From Chryseobacterium taichungense (GTDB taxonomy: Bacteria; Bacteroidota; Bacteroidia; Flavobacteriales; Weeksellaceae): 64,000 nucleotides of DNA. Every line of letters begins with the position of its first letter. Position 1 is the first letter of the stretch. The notes under the pieces were generated by a model. The model saw only the letters and a program-made list of their open reading frames with translations, made no database searches and was not told the origin of the DNA. Shown piece by piece: positions 8,604 through 15,901 of this stretch. The stretch covers positions 620,001 through 684,000 of the forward strand of contig NZ_FOBV01000002.1 in NCBI RefSeq assembly GCF_900109935.1, written 5' to 3'. The position numbers were made by a program, and so were the translations under genes.

Positions 8604-9860
8604 ATGAATATTAATTTTACAACGGCAACATTTAAAGATTTCGAAAATATCCCTGGAATGGATATGATGGAACGAGCGGATATTTATTATGATTTTCTGG
8701 AATATATGAAAAAAAACGGTCACAGATATAGATTACAGAACAACACTGGCTGTAGCTCTGTCATGAAGGTCGGCACGGAAAATGTAACAAAAGAATTCAT
8801 AAGTTTCGTTACAAGTGATTATTTAGGGTTTACGCAGCATCCAAAAGTAAAGGAAGCTGCAATAGAAGGTGTCAGAAAGTTTGGTACAGGTTCTGCTGCA
8901 ACTCCTCTTATCGGAGGATATTATTCATATCATAATGATCTCGAATCGAAAATAGCAAGTTTTTTTGGGCGTTCGGCAGATGAAGCGGTAACTTTTACTA
9001 CAGGATATACTGCAAATAGCGCTACTCTGCAAATTTTACTGCAAAAAGAAGATATTGCAATTATTGATATGGCGGTACATGCAAGCGTTTATGAAGGATG
9101 TCTGCTTACCAATAGAAAAACATTTCCTCATAATAACTTAGAAGCACTGGAACAGATTTTAAAACTATCTAAAAATCAGTTTCGTACAAAATTGGTAGTG
9201 ATTGATGGTGTATATTCTCAGGATGGAGACATTGCACCTATTGAAGAAATTTATAAATTAGTGCAAAAATACGGAGCCTACCTTATGATTGATGATGTAC
9301 ATGGAGTAGGGATTTTAGGAAAAACAGGAAGAGGAACTATTGAAGACACAGGATTGTTGGATAAAGTTGATATTATCACCGGAACATTCAGTAAAACATT
9401 TGGGAATCTCGGTGGATATGTCATTGCAAACAAAAAACTTACAAATTTTATCAGATTCCAGTCTCGGCAGCAGATATTTTCAGCTACAATCACTCCTGGA
9501 ACTGCAGCAGGCACTATTAAAGCAATTGATTTAATTGACGAAGAACCGCATTGGCGCCTGAAACTTTGGGAAAATATTAATTATTTCAAAAAAGGGCTCA
9601 ATGATTTGAAATTAGACACAGGAACAACATGCTCTGCGGTCGTTCCTGTAAAAATTGGAGATCTGCATGTCACTATGGATTGTGGTAAAATGCTTTTAGA
9701 AAGAGGTATTTATACAAATCCGATTATGTATCCCGCAGTATCAAGAAAGGATGCAAGAATCAGAATGAGTGTTACGGCAGCACACGAAAAGGAACATCTT
9801 GATCAAACACTCAATGCATTTGAGGATATCAATAAAAAGTTGCATATTGCAAAAAAATAA
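8604..9860 (+). CDS. Alpha-oxoamine synthase (PLP-dependent acyltransferase)
   Basis: A 418-residue fold-type I PLP enzyme of the family of 8-amino-7-oxononanoate synthase, 2-amino-3-ketobutyrate ligase and serine palmitoyltransferase. Visible are the glycine-rich entry GTGSAATPLIGGYYSYHNDLE, the cofactor-binding DDVHGVGILG (Asp and His), and the Schiff-base Lys in GTFSKTFG. These enzymes condense an acyl thioester with an amino acid and release CO2. No biotin or threonine genes are near. In this lineage a serine palmitoyltransferase or a cysteate acyltransferase for sulfonolipids is plausible; the substrate cannot be decided here. A TetR gene starts 6 bp after the stop. Confidence 0.85.
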   Translation: MNINFTTATFKDFENIPGMDMMERADIYYDFLEYMKKNGHRYRLQNNTGCSSVMKVGTENVTKEFISFVTSDYLGFTQHPKVKEAAIEGVRKFGTGSAATPLIGGYYSYHNDLESKIASFFGRSADEAVTFTTGYTANSATLQILLQKEDIAIIDMAVHASVYEGCLLTNRKTFPHNNLEALEQILKLSKNQFRTKLVVIDGVYSQDGDIAPIEEIYKLVQKYGAYLMIDDVHGVGILGKTGRGTIEDTGLLDKVDIITGTFSKTFGNLGGYVIANKKLTNFIRFQSRQQIFSATITPGTAAGTIKAIDLIDEEPHWRLKLWENINYFKKGLNDLKLDTGTTCSAVVPVKIGDLHVTMDCGKMLLERGIYTNPIMYPAVSRKDARIRMSVTAAHEKEHLDQTLNAFEDINKKLHIAKK

Positions 9861-9866
9861 TTACAA

Positions 9867-10496
9867 ATGGCTAGAAAAGTTGTACAAGGCCCTATTAGGG
9901 ATAAAGAAAAGACGAAACAAAAGCTGCTTGGAGCAGTTGGAAAAATTTTAAGAACAAAAGGCTATGCCGGACTGAAAGTCAGCAAGATAGCCGCTGTAGC
10001 AGGATTTGACAAAAAACTTATTTACGAGTATTTCGGAAGCACCGATAAACTGATTGATGAATATATCAGAACTCAGGATTATTGGAGCAAAATGAATCAG
10101 GATAATATCGAAGTAGATATTTCTGATGGCGGAAAAGAACTTTCCAAGATGGCAATTTTAAATCAATATGAGCAGATCAAGAAGAACAAAGAACTTCAGA
10201 AGATCATTCTATGGGGACTTTCAGAAAGTAAGCCACTCCTGAAAAAGATAGCAGATGAAAGAGAAGAAATGGGTGAATTGCTGTTTAAAAACATTGTAGA
10301 TCCGCATTTTAAAGAAAAATCAACAAGATATCGTGCCATAGCAGCGCTTTTGGTATCAGGGGCCTATTATCTGAATCTTTATACAGCTTATAACGCAAGT
10401 ACGTTCTGTGGTATTGATCTGAAATCTGATGAAGGTAGAAATGAGATCGAAAAAGCGATTAGTGAGATCATTGATTTTGCGTATTCTGAAAGATAA
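9867..10496 (+). CDS. TetR/AcrR-family transcriptional regulator
   Basis: A 209-residue protein with an N-terminal TetR helix-turn-helix (about residues 15-60): KQKLLGAVGKILRTKGYAGL, then KIAAVAGFDKKLIYEYFGS. The C-terminal helical ligand domain has no recognised specificity. It follows the alpha-oxoamine synthase by 6 bp and is almost certainly co-transcribed, which suggests local control by a lipid or acyl-derived ligand (inference). Confidence 0.88.
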   Translation: MARKVVQGPIRDKEKTKQKLLGAVGKILRTKGYAGLKVSKIAAVAGFDKKLIYEYFGSTDKLIDEYIRTQDYWSKMNQDNIEVDISDGGKELSKMAILNQYEQIKKNKELQKIILWGLSESKPLLKKIADEREEMGELLFKNIVDPHFKEKSTRYRAIAALLVSGAYYLNLYTAYNASTFCGIDLKSDEGRNEIEKAISEIIDFAYSER

Positions 10497-10583
10497 ATGA
10501 TGAGAAAAAATTTTCCTATTGACCAATAATGAGTTTTGTGGATAACTTGAAATTGAAAATTTTCAAATTACAACTATATTTCT

Positions 10584-10591
10584 TACTTTTG
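10584..10591 (+). promoter_or_regulatory. dnaX: -7 element immediately before dnaX
   Basis: TACTTTTG fits TAnnTTTG and ends only 4 bp before the ATG at 10596. If used, the dnaX mRNA would be leaderless or nearly so. No TTG lies 20 nt upstream. Confidence 0.45.
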
Positions 10592-10595
10592 GCCA

Positions 10596-11681
10596 ATGGA
10601 AAATTTTATCGTATCTGCACGAAAGTATCGTCCACAACAATTTGACACTGTTGTCGGGCAATCTCACATTACGGATACTTTAGAACATGCAATCGGAGAA
10701 AATCAGCTCGCTCAGGCTTTGCTATTTTGCGGACCAAGAGGTGTAGGTAAAACTACCTGCGCAAGGATCCTCGCCAGAAAAATCAATGAAAAAGACGGTT
10801 CCGTTTCAGAGGACGGCTTTGCCTATAATATCTATGAGCTCGATGCTGCTTCAAACAACTCCGTAGATGATATCCGCGAACTGATAGATCAGGTACGTTT
10901 TGCTCCTCAGGTTGGTAAATACAAAGTGTACATCATTGACGAGGTACACATGCTATCTTCTGCAGCCTTTAATGCTTTCCTTAAAACACTGGAAGAACCA
11001 CCTGCGCATGCCATTTTTATTCTGGCAACAACCGAAAAACATAAGATCATTCCTACCATCTTATCACGTTGTCAGATTTACGATTTTAAAAGAATCACAA
11101 TTGAAGATATTCAGGGACACTTAAGAAACATCGCTCAGAAAGAGAACATTCAATATGAAGACGATGCTCTTTATCTGATTGCTCAAAAAGCTGATGGTGC
11201 ATTGAGAGATGCCTTGTCTATTTTTGACAGACTTTCCACTTTTTCGCAGAAAAATATTACATTGGCAAAAGCTGCTGAAGTATTGAATATTCTGGATTAT
11301 GATCAATATCTGAAAATTGTAGATCTTGCCAAAGAAAATAAGATTCCGGAAGTGCTTGCGGCATTCAACGAAATCGTGAAAAAAGGTTTTGATCCCCATA
11401 TTTTTATAGCAGGACTTGGAAGTCATTTCAGAGACCTTATGATGGCCCAAAATACGGCTACAATTGATCTTATTGAAGTTGGAGAACAAACTAAATCCAA
11501 ATTTGTACAGCAGGCTCAGAACTGGAACGCTCAACAGCTCATCGATGCTATTGAAATCTGTAACCATGCAGATATCAATTATAAAAATTCTAAAAATCCA
11601 AGACTTACCATAGAAATTGCATTAATGCAATTAACTTCTATTACATCGAATTCTGATATTTCTAAAAAAAAAAGTTTATAA
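10596..11681 (+). CDS. dnaX: DNA polymerase III subunit gamma/tau, zero-frame (gamma-like) product
   Basis: The clamp-loader ATPase: residues 1-361 contain Walker A GPRGVGKTTCARILA (about 45-59), DEVHML (Walker B), the SRC sensor (ILSRCQIYDF) and domain III. The four-Cys zinc knuckle found after Walker A in many DnaX proteins is replaced by a short Cys-free linker (INEKDGSVSEDGFAYN). The zero frame stops right after an A10 tract (11664-11673), ending KKKSL. The collar and tau region continue in the -1 frame to 12301. A product ending here corresponds to a short gamma form with domains I-III. Separate promoter; no operon partners seen. Confidence 0.93.
   Translation: MENFIVSARKYRPQQFDTVVGQSHITDTLEHAIGENQLAQALLFCGPRGVGKTTCARILARKINEKDGSVSEDGFAYNIYELDAASNNSVDDIRELIDQVRFAPQVGKYKVYIIDEVHMLSSAAFNAFLKTLEEPPAHAIFILATTEKHKIIPTILSRCQIYDFKRITIEDIQGHLRNIAQKENIQYEDDALYLIAQKADGALRDALSIFDRLSTFSQKNITLAKAAEVLNILDYDQYLKIVDLAKENKIPEVLAAFNEIVKKGFDPHIFIAGLGSHFRDLMMAQNTATIDLIEVGEQTKSKFVQQAQNWNAQQLIDAIEICNHADINYKNSKNPRLTIEIALMQLTSITSNSDISKKKSL
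11664..11673 (+). other. dnaX: A10 slippage/frameshift site in dnaX
   Basis: Ten consecutive A residues. In the zero frame they read Lys-Lys-Lys-Ser-Leu-stop; one slip to the -1 frame opens a reading frame running without stop to 12301. Two hairpins follow: TTCTC/GAGAA (11694-11706) and CAGGAA/TTCCTG (11708-11726). Homopolymer slippage during transcription, as described for Thermus dnaX, or ribosomal frameshifting, as in E. coli dnaX, would give both products. A miscounted homopolymer (A11) is the simple alternative. Confidence 0.7.
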
Positions 11682-12301
11682 TATTAGCTCCGTTTCTCAA
11701 TGAGAAGCAGGAAATAAAACTTCCTGAAAAAGCTATTGAAAAAAAAATAGAGGTAAAAATCAGCCAATCGCAAACAGAAGAGCTGAATAAACCTCACGAA
11801 ACGGAAATAAAAAAGACAACGAAGCCATTAACCAGGCAGGTAGTTTCCTCCGGATTCAGCATTAATGCTTTTTTAAATAAGGATGAAAAATCTGAAGAAG
11901 AGGAAACTGTCGTTATAAAAACAGAAAGTCTTCCTCAAAACCATTTTACGGATACAGATTTGCAGGCAGAATGGAATTTATTACTGAAGCAGCTGCAAAA
12001 GAAAGATACCTTTGTTTTTAATGCCATTAAATCATTTAAGCTTGTAAAATCAGGTGAAAACCAGATTACAGTAATGTTCCCTTCAGATTCTGCCAAGATA
12101 GAATTTGACAAAGTGAGCCGCGAATTTTTTAATCATTTTAAAACTAAAGTTCATAATTTTTCCATTGAGATTGTTTATCAGCGTGACGTTGAAAATCTGA
12201 AGATCGAAGTGATGACCAAAAGAAAAATCTTTGAAAAATTTGTTCAGAAAAATCCTTTATTAAAAGATCTTGATGATCTCATGAGATTTGATCTTACATA
12301 G
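11672..12301 (+). CDS. dnaX: DnaX tau extension in the -1 frame
   Basis: Continuous open frame from the A10 tract: it begins KFIILAPFLNEKQEI, passes a charged, low-complexity linker (to about 11950), then a compact domain starting LQAEWNLLLKQLQKKDTFVF and ending LLKDLDDLMRFDLT. The C-terminal domain resembles the tau C-terminus of Flavobacteriia DnaX, which connects the clamp loader to the polymerase and helicase. There is no plausible independent start at the beginning, so it must be reached by frameshift or slippage from the upstream ORF, unless the assembly lacks one A. Confidence 0.8.
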   Translation, partial: KFIILAPFLNEKQEIKLPEKAIEKKIEVKISQSQTEELNKPHETEIKKTTKPLTRQVVSSGFSINAFLNKDEKSEEEETVVIKTESLPQNHFTDTDLQAEWNLLLKQLQKKDTFVFNAIKSFKLVKSGENQITVMFPSDSAKIEFDKVSREFFNHFKTKVHNFSIEIVYQRDVENLKIEVMTKRKIFEKFVQKNPLLKDLDDLMRFDLT

Positions 12302-12358
12302 GCCCCAATGCAAAAACAGATTTTTATAAAATTCAATCTACCATATAAATAAATTTTA

Positions 12359-12366
12359 TATATTTG
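12359..12366 (+). promoter_or_regulatory. -7 element upstream of the aromatic leader
   Basis: TATATTTG fits TAnnTTTG. A transcript starting about 7 nt later would carry the leader ORF (12442-12570) and the DAHP synthase gene (12727). The -33 TTG is not evident. Confidence 0.5.
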
Positions 12367-12441
12367 CTAAACATTTGCACAGAAAATCTTTTTTCAATAA
12401 TAGCAAATTAAAAAGAAAAGCTCATAAATAAACGATCAATA

Positions 12442-12570
12442 GTGGAAAATCTGGTAAAACCATTTATATCTGTTTCTGCGCCCGCTGAATATTTTAGCGG
12501 TTATTTTAGCTTTTCTTCAACTTATTTTGGAAGTTCAGAAAGAAATTATCGATTTTATTGGTATTGCTAA
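12442..12570 (+). CDS. Candidate aromatic amino acid leader peptide (attenuation)
   Basis: A 42-codon ORF from GTG (12442) to TAA (12568-12570). Thirteen residues are aromatic, twelve of them in the last 26: the segment holds EYFSGYFSF, STYFG and the end NYRFYWYC. It ends 156 bp before the DAHP synthase/chorismate mutase gene. Such enrichment in Phe, Tyr and Trp codons upstream of the first enzyme of aromatic biosynthesis is the hallmark of a ribosome-mediated attenuator. The start is uncertain: no ATG is in frame after the stop at 12409. I know of no described flavobacterial case. Confidence 0.6.
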   Translation: MENLVKPFISVSAPAEYFSGYFSFSSTYFGSSERNYRFYWYC

Positions 12571-12618
12571 CTGAATTTCTTTCCAAAAAATAACAGGATC
12601 AATGGCTTCCATTTCCTG
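12482..12618 (+). promoter_or_regulatory. Hairpins of a putative attenuator before the DAHP synthase gene
   Basis: Three stems are visible. CCGCT (12482-12486) pairs with AGCGG (12496-12500). GAAAGAAATT (12538-12547) pairs perfectly with AATTTCTTTC (12574-12583), its loop containing the RFYWYC codons. CAGGA (12594-12598) and AATGG (12601-12605) pair with CCATT and TCCTG (12609-12618) around a 3-nt loop. A ribosome stalled on the aromatic codons would mask the second stem. The third hairpin lacks a clean U-run, so termination there is uncertain. Confidence 0.5.
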
Positions 12619-12726
12619 ATTCCTTAATAAAAATTTTAACGGCATTTTTTAGAAAGAATTATAAAGTAAATTTATAATGCTACTGCTATGTATATAAACA
12701 AATAAGAATAAAATAATTAAGAATAA

Positions 12727-13806
12727 ATGAATCTAAAAGAATTACAGAACGACTGGATCAACGCTTTTTCGCAACCGATGATGATTGCGGGGCCATGCAG
12801 TGCGGAAAGCGAATCTCAGATGCTGGAAACAGCCCGAAGAATTAAAGAAACTAATGCTAATGTTCCGATATTCCGTGCTGGAATCTGGAAGCCACGTACC
12901 AAGCCAAACGGATTTGAAGGGGTAGGAGTGATCGGTCTAAACTGGCTAAAGAAAGTAAAAGAAGAATACGGATTTAAAACAGCTACCGAAGTTGCCAATG
13001 CCCACCATGTCTTTGCAGCACTGGAAGCAGATGTTGATATTCTTTGGATCGGCGCCCGTTCTACTGTGAATCCATTTACTGTTCAGGAAATCGCTATGGC
13101 ATTACGAGGTACAGAAAAAACAATTTTGGTAAAGAATCCTGTTAATCCGGATCTTGCTTTATGGATCGGTGCTTTGGAAAGACTTTTAGGCCAGGGAATA
13201 AAAAACCTGGGAGTTATTCACAGAGGATTTTCAACGTATCAGAAAACAAAATACAGAAATAATCCAAACTGGCAGATTGCCCTGGATTTTAAGAGCCAGT
13301 TTCCCAATATCCCGATGCTTATCGATCCTTCTCACATCTGTGGAAATAGAATAGGCTTGGCAGATATTACTCAGGAAGCCCTGAATGTAGGTTACCAAGG
13401 AGCTATTATTGAAACGCATGCAAATCCTGATGAGGCATGGAGCGACGCTGCACAACAGATCACACCGGAAATTCTGGCAGAGCTAATTGGTAATCTGAAA
13501 ATGAGAAATACAGATCTTGCGGGCTTTGAAGGTGATATGGGAAGACACAGAACATTAATCTCCGACATTGATTTTCAACTTATTGAATTACTGTCACAAA
13601 GAATGAAAATTTCAGAGAAAATCGGAAGACTTAAAAAAGAAAATGATATTGCCATATTTCAACCGGAACGCTGGAAAGTGATTACCGAATATGCAATACA
13701 GAAAGCTGTAGAAACAGGAATGTCTAAAGAATTTATTGAAAAGGTTTTTAAAGCCATTCACGAAGAATCTATTGAAGTTCAGAATAATATTATGATCAAC
13801 AGATAA
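12727..13806 (+). CDS. Bifunctional DAHP synthase (type I-beta) / chorismate mutase
   Basis: A 359-residue fusion. Residues 1-265 are a KDPG-aldolase-fold DAHP synthase: MIAGPCSAESESQMLETA, FRAGIWKPRTKPNGFEG and IDPSHICGNR with substrate- and metal-binding residues. Residues about 270-355 are an AroQ chorismate mutase (three-helix domain: ISDIDFQLIELLSQRMKIS and EKIGRLKKEN). The protein catalyses the first shikimate-pathway step (PEP + erythrose 4-phosphate) and the branch step chorismate to prephenate. The fused mutase domain commonly acts as a feedback sensor in such enzymes. The long upstream leader suggests additional control by attenuation. Confidence 0.92.
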   Translation: MNLKELQNDWINAFSQPMMIAGPCSAESESQMLETARRIKETNANVPIFRAGIWKPRTKPNGFEGVGVIGLNWLKKVKEEYGFKTATEVANAHHVFAALEADVDILWIGARSTVNPFTVQEIAMALRGTEKTILVKNPVNPDLALWIGALERLLGQGIKNLGVIHRGFSTYQKTKYRNNPNWQIALDFKSQFPNIPMLIDPSHICGNRIGLADITQEALNVGYQGAIIETHANPDEAWSDAAQQITPEILAELIGNLKMRNTDLAGFEGDMGRHRTLISDIDFQLIELLSQRMKISEKIGRLKKENDIAIFQPERWKVITEYAIQKAVETGMSKEFIEKVFKAIHEESIEVQNNIMINR

Positions 13807-13829
13807 AAGCACTGTTTATAAATTTTTCA

Positions 13830-13899
13830 AGGGCTTGGAACTTAGAAATTAACTTTTACATTTCGCTGTAAATTGCTTAAATTCTAAATTCTAAGCCCT
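13830..13899. terminator. Long inverted repeat after the DAHP synthase gene
   Basis: AGGGCTT (13830-13836) and TTAGAA (13842-13847) pair with TTCTAA (13882-13887) and AAGCCCT (13893-13899). A stem with internal loop separates this gene from rsgA. No clean U-run follows, so terminator function is tentative. Confidence 0.4.
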
Positions 13900-13906
13900 A
13901 ATTCGT

Positions 13907-13914
13907 TATATTTG
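13907..13914 (+). promoter_or_regulatory. rsgA: -7 element of rsgA
   Basis: TATATTTG, 14 bp before the ATG at 13929; implies a very short 5' leader. Confidence 0.6.
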
Positions 13915-13928
13915 CATCAAGTTACGAT

Positions 13929-14855
13929 ATGAAAGGAAAAGTTATTAAATCTACGGGAAGTTGGTATCAGGTTTTGGAAACGGAAACCGGCAAAATCTTT
14001 GAAGCCAGGATTCGCGGTAAATTTAAACTGATAAAAACAAGACTTACCAATCCACTTGCTGTAGGTGATTTTGTGGAATTTCAGCTTGAACAGGATGATA
14101 TCGCATGGATTACAAAAATTGAACCCCGTAGAAATTATCTGATCAGAAAATCTGTAAACCTTTCAAAAGAAGCTCATATAATCGCTTCCAATATTGATCT
14201 CGCTTGTTTTATTTTTACTTTAAAGCACCCAGAAACCTCTCTTGGTTTTTTAGACCGATTTCTGGCGTGTTGTGAAGCTTACAATATTACACCACTTATT
14301 TTATTCAATAAAATTGATGTTCTTCATGAAGAAGAAATAGAAATTGTAAAGGATATTGAATTTCTCTACAGCGAAATAGGATATGAATCTCTTGAAATTT
14401 CTTCATATTCTAAATTAAACCTCGACCAGCTAAAGGAATTGCTAAAAGATAAAACTTCTGTTTTTTTCGGACATTCCGGTTGTGGTAAATCTACGCTGGT
14501 TAATGCATTGCAGCCCGGATTAAATTTAAAAACATCCGAAATTTCCGATACTCATCTAAAAGGAAAACATACAACAACTTTTGCCCAAATGCATTTCTGG
14601 GATTTTGGCGGTAATGTGATCGATACGCCAGGAGTAAGGGAATTTGCAATGATTGATATAGAAAAAGAAGAAGTACAACATTACTTCCCTGAAATCTTCA
14701 AGAAAAGAGAAGAATGTAAATTTCATAATTGCCTTCACATTAATGAACCAAAGTGCGCTGTAATTGCTGGGCTTGAAACAGGAGAGATTCAGCACTCCAG
14801 ATATTCCACTTATATTAAGTTGATGGAGGAAGCCGAAGAATCCGTTCAGAAATAA
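13929..14855 (+). CDS. rsgA: Ribosome small-subunit-dependent GTPase A
   Basis: A 308-residue circularly permuted GTPase. An N-terminal OB-fold (about 1-70) is followed by G4 NKID (about 122), then G1 GHSGCGKST (about 180) and G3 DTPG (about 235): the permuted order typical of RsgA/YjeQ. The C-terminal zinc module is visible as ECKFHNCLHINEPKC. RsgA checks and matures the 30S subunit in the cytoplasm. Start chosen from the OB-fold and the promoter spacing; monocistronic. Confidence 0.95.
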   Translation: MKGKVIKSTGSWYQVLETETGKIFEARIRGKFKLIKTRLTNPLAVGDFVEFQLEQDDIAWITKIEPRRNYLIRKSVNLSKEAHIIASNIDLACFIFTLKHPETSLGFLDRFLACCEAYNITPLILFNKIDVLHEEEIEIVKDIEFLYSEIGYESLEISSYSKLNLDQLKELLKDKTSVFFGHSGCGKSTLVNALQPGLNLKTSEISDTHLKGKHTTTFAQMHFWDFGGNVIDTPGVREFAMIDIEKEEVQHYFPEIFKKREECKFHNCLHINEPKCAVIAGLETGEIQHSRYSTYIKLMEEAEESVQK

Positions 14856-14992
14856 TTCAAGATTTAGTTAAAAATAATTCATTTCAACCTTCATTGATTT
14901 AAAATGAAGCAATAATCTATTGATTTCATTAACGTTATATTCTCCTTATTATTTTTTATGATAAGAAATCCTTGAAACATGCACAATAAAAA

Positions 14993-15010
14993 ACCCAGCC
15001 GAAGCTGGGT
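14993..15010 (-). terminator. Hairpin with minus-strand terminator polarity and no minus-strand gene
   Basis: ACCCAGC, loop CGAA, GCTGGGT. Read on the minus strand it is followed by six T residues; on the plus strand it is followed by AAAAA. No annotated minus-strand gene ends here, so it either terminates antisense transcription or is a 5' leader hairpin. Confidence 0.5.
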
Positions 15011-15024
15011 AAAAACTAATAACC

Positions 15025-15102
15025 ATGAAAACTCAAATTAAACATGAGAATCGGAATATTAGAAACAATTACTGTGCCAAAGTTTTATTTACTATTTCTT
15101 AA
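15025..15102 (+). CDS. Possible 25-residue peptide after a conserved-looking leader
   Basis: ATG to TAA encodes 25 residues (MKTQIKHENRNIR, then NNYCAKVLFTIS). It is preceded directly by AAAACTAATAACC (15012-15024), a 13-mer that recurs exactly at 15814-15826, and by a tetraloop hairpin. No homology is recognised. It could be a spurious ORF in a leader RNA. Confidence 0.25.
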   Translation: MKTQIKHENRNIRNNYCAKVLFTIS

Positions 15103-15158
15103 CAAATGTTATTTTTATGTTAAAATTTGTTTAAAATATAAGTAACAGATTTTTTTTG

Positions 15159-15166
15159 TATTTTTG
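15159..15166 (+). promoter_or_regulatory. ndk: -7 element of ndk
   Basis: TATTTTTG fits TAnnTTTG, 23 bp before the ATG at 15190. Confidence 0.6.
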
Positions 15167-15189
15167 CGCCATTAAAAAAATATACATAT

Positions 15190-15606
15190 ATGTCTAACAT
15201 TACATTCACCATGATTAAACCAGATGCTGTTGCAGACGGACATATCGGTGCTATATTAGGGAAAATCGCAGAAGGAGGTTTTAAAATTAAAGCATTAAAA
15301 TTAACGCAGCTTACCGTTGATGATGCAAAAAAATTCTACGAAGTTCACGCTGAAAGACCATTCTATGGAGAATTGGTTGAATTTATGAGCTCAGGACCAA
15401 TCGTTGCAGCAGTTCTTGAAAAAGATAATGCTGTTGAAGATTTCAGAACTTTAATTGGTGCTACAAACCCTGCTGAAGCTGCAGAAGGCACAATCAGAAA
15501 AATGTTTGCAAGAAGCATCGGAGAGAATGCTGTTCACGGTTCTGATTCTGATGAAAACGCTCTTATTGAAGCTAAATTTCATTTTTCAGGAAGAGAAATT
15601 TTCTAA
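15190..15606 (+). CDS. ndk: Nucleoside diphosphate kinase
   Basis: A 138-residue protein of normal family length. It opens [15 protein letters not shown] and carries the active-site His in ENAVHGSDS (about residue 117), which is phosphorylated during transfer of phosphate between nucleoside triphosphates and diphosphates. [15 protein letters not shown] is the conserved central segment. Cytoplasmic housekeeping enzyme with its own promoter and a strong terminator. Confidence 0.97.
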   Translation: MSNITFTMIKPDAVADGHIGAILGKIAEGGFKIKALKLTQLTVDDAKKFYEVHAERPFYGELVEFMSSGPIVAAVLEKDNAVEDFRTLIGATNPAEAAEGTIRKMFARSIGENAVHGSDSDENALIEAKFHFSGREIF

Positions 15607-15631
15607 GAAAAATTCACTCAACAATATATGT

Positions 15632-15664
15632 CCGGAGAAAAATATTTCTCCGGATTTTTTTTGT
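15632..15664 (+). terminator. Intrinsic terminator of ndk
   Basis: CCGGAGAAA, loop AATA, TTTCTCCGG (15632-15653), followed by A and a long T-run. A textbook intrinsic terminator 26 bp after the stop. Confidence 0.95.
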
Positions 15665-15689
15665 CCATAAATAATTAACTATAAATCAT

Positions 15690-15855
15690 GCTAAAGCATC
15701 GATCAACAATTAAGATTCCGTATTTATACGCAATGATAAATTCAGTATTTATACGGATGTTTGTTGTGGTATTTTTTTGCAATTTTACAGTGTTAAAACA
15801 ACAAGGAAAATTTAAAACTAATAACCGTAAGGACTTAATTTCAGTGAAGAAGGAA
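15690..15855 (+). ncRNA. Candidate small RNA between ndk and rpe
   Basis: No ORF is present, but the region ends in a strong terminator (15856-15882) on the plus strand although no plus-strand gene precedes it after the ndk terminator. It contains AAAACTAATAACC (15814-15826), also present at 15012-15024, and a near-repeat GTATTTATACGnAATG-like stretch at 15719-15755. A transcript of roughly 100 nt is inferred. Confidence 0.35.
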
Positions 15856-15882
15856 AAGGCAGCTTAATAAGCTGCCTTTTTG
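15856..15882. terminator. Bidirectional terminator hairpin
   Basis: AAGGCAGCTT, loop AAT, AAGCTGCCTT, with T-run after and A-rich DNA before. It can end rpe transcription on the minus strand and a short plus-strand transcript. Confidence 0.85.
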
Positions 15883-15901
15883 TCATATTTTTTGGTCGGA
15901 T

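Noticed and set aside
11960-12301. 113-residue ORF as an independent gene
   Set aside because: The same frame is open back to the A10 tract and the sequence is the tau C-terminus of DnaX, so it is the downstream part of dnaX.
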